Assembly (NCBI GenBank): GCA_964450715.1
Contig: CAYVFC010000230.1
Coordinates: 1 to 7,670 of the forward strand
Reading direction: 5' to 3'
Length of the DNA: 7,670 nt
From: CAYVFC01 sp964450715
GTDB taxonomy: Bacteria; Myxococcota_A; Polyangia; Polyangiales; JAFGIB01
Positions 6,754 through 7,670 of this stretch are shown here, one piece after another. The first letter of the stretch is position 1; the number at the start of each line of letters is the position of its first letter. The position numbers were made by a program, and so were the translations under genes. The notes below the pieces were generated by a model that was not told the origin of the DNA, ran no database searches, and saw nothing but the letters and a program-made list of their open reading frames with translations.

Positions 6754-7621
6754 AGCCGGGCGGGCCAGAAGCGGGGGAGCCCCCGGGCGGCTCTCGGTCG
6801 TCGCGACGCCCATCGGCAACCTGGAAGACATCAGCCCGCGCGCGATACGTACTTTAAAAGAAGCCGACCTGATCCTGGCCGAGGACACAAAGCGCACCAG
6901 GAAGCTCTGCGCGCACTTCGGCATCTCCACTCCGTTGCGCTCCTTTCACGCCCACTCCCCCGCCTCGCTTCCGGACCGGCTGCTGGAACGGCTGACCGGC
7001 GGCGCCCGGCTGGCGCTGGTCTCGGACGCGGGCACCCCGCTGATCAGCGATCCGGGCGCGGCCCTGGTGCGCGAGGCAACCCGCGCCGGAGTCGACCTGG
7101 AAACGGTTCCCGGCCCCAGCGCGGTCACCGCCGCGCTGACCGTGGCCGGCATCGCCTTCGACGGCTTCCGGTTCCTGGGCTTCCTGCCTCGGGCCGGCAA
7201 GCGCCGCCGGCTGCTGTTGCAGGCCATCGCGCGGGAGACGGCTGCCTGCGTTCTGTTCGAGTCCCCGCTCCGCATCGCGCGCACCCTGGCCGAGCTCGGC
7301 GAGCACCTCGGCCCCGAACGCCGGTTGGCGGTCTGCCGCGAGTTGACCAAGCTGCACGAGGAGGTGGTGCGCGGCAGCGCGTCCGAGTTGGCCGCGCGCT
7401 TCGCGACCGGAGCGCGCGGGGAGATCACCCTGGTGATCGAGGGCGCACCGCCAGAACGCGGCACGCCGGCTTCCGAGGAGCTGGACGAGCTCATTCGGGA
7501 GCACCTGGACCAGGGGATGAGCGCCCGGGATACAGCTCGCGCCATCTCGGAGCAGACCGGTGCGCCTCGCAAGAGGGCCTACGCTCGGGTGCTGCTCGTA
7601 CAGAAGGAAAAGAACGGCTAA
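6746..7621 (+). CDS. rsmI: 16S rRNA (cytidine1402-2'-O)-methyltransferase RsmI
   Basis: This SAM-dependent tetrapyrrole-methylase-fold enzyme 2'-O-methylates C1402 in the decoding centre of 16S rRNA, acting on the small subunit in the cytoplasm. Its 291 residues match the usual RsmI length. Visible family motifs are VATPIGNLEDIS (19-30), LAEDTKRTRKL (44-54), LVSDAGTPLISDPG (91-104), VPGPSAVTAAL (121-131), FLGFLPR (143-149), FESPLRI (171-177) and CRELTKLHEE (197-206), with the C-terminal helical segment MSARDTARAISEQTGAPRKRAY. The ATG at 6746 overlaps the last 8 nt of the sigma-factor gene (ATGGCTGA arrangement) and has GAAGG 8 nt upstream, so translational coupling is likely. A GTG at 6731, five codons earlier, is possible but less well placed. 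Confidence 0.95.
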   Translation: MAEAGRARSGGAPGRLSVVATPIGNLEDISPRAIRTLKEADLILAEDTKRTRKLCAHFGISTPLRSFHAHSPASLPDRLLERLTGGARLALVSDAGTPLISDPGAALVREATRAGVDLETVPGPSAVTAALTVAGIAFDGFRFLGFLPRAGKRRRLLLQAIARETAACVLFESPLRIARTLAELGEHLGPERRLAVCRELTKLHEEVVRGSASELAARFATGARGEITLVIEGAPPERGTPASEELDELIREHLDQGMSARDTARAISEQTGAPRKRAYARVLLVQKEKNG

Positions 7622-7670
7622 GGAGGCACCGCAAAATAAACGATCCGGTTGCGGCCGCGTGGGCGGGCGC

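Noticed and set aside
5959..6930. Minus-strand 323-codon ORF opposite the sigma factor and rsmI
   Set aside because: It is a shadow of two confidently identified genes on the other strand, with low-complexity composition.
7621..7626. AGGAGG right after the rsmI stop as the RBS of a next gene
   Set aside because: No ATG, GTG or TTG lies within normal spacing; the nearest TTG is over 20 nt away and the window ends soon after.

Overview
The window is GC-rich DNA (the coding parts visibly favour G or C at third codon positions) carrying four convincing genes. The gene types point to a member of the Myxococcota / former Deltaproteobacteria: a very large soluble Ser/Thr kinase fused to a cyclase-like domain, an AAA/STAND ATPase and TPR repeats; an RpoH-type sigma factor with a long acidic N-terminus; and a REP-associated (RAYT-type) Y1 transposase with a long C-terminal extension. 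This placement is an inference from gene types, not from a marker gene.

Layout. Bases 1-117 hold two and a third copies of a 51-bp tandem repeat, each with a small hairpin, probably the tail of a longer array to the left. Bases 118-420 are a less GC-rich intergenic stretch ending in a good sigma70-like promoter (TTGTGA, 17 nt, TATTAT) and a GGAGGG ribosome binding site. Then comes the 1298-residue kinase (421-4317, +). Its last codons and stop lie inside a short repeat. That repeat recurs 43 bp downstream and again, inverted, at 5555-5590. The second and third copies form perfect 36-bp inverted repeats bracketing a RAYT-like transposase on the minus strand (4397-5518). To the right are a sigma-32-like factor (about 5659-6753, +) and, overlapping its end by 8 nt, rsmI (6746-7621, +), a 16S rRNA 2'-O-methyltransferase.

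How it fits together. The sigma factor and rsmI look like a translationally coupled pair. The kinase is a separate signalling unit with its own promoter. The transposase and its repeats look like a small mobile module that landed between the kinase gene and the sigma-factor gene. It appears to have rewritten the C-terminal tail and stop codon of the kinase and placed a repeat edge 29 bp from the putative -35 box of the sigma factor. The best candidate for something less well described is this module: a HUH/Y1 transposase with a DnaA-C-like helix-turn-helix extension, framed by long perfect inverted repeats that contain a doubled TCCTAGTT octamer.
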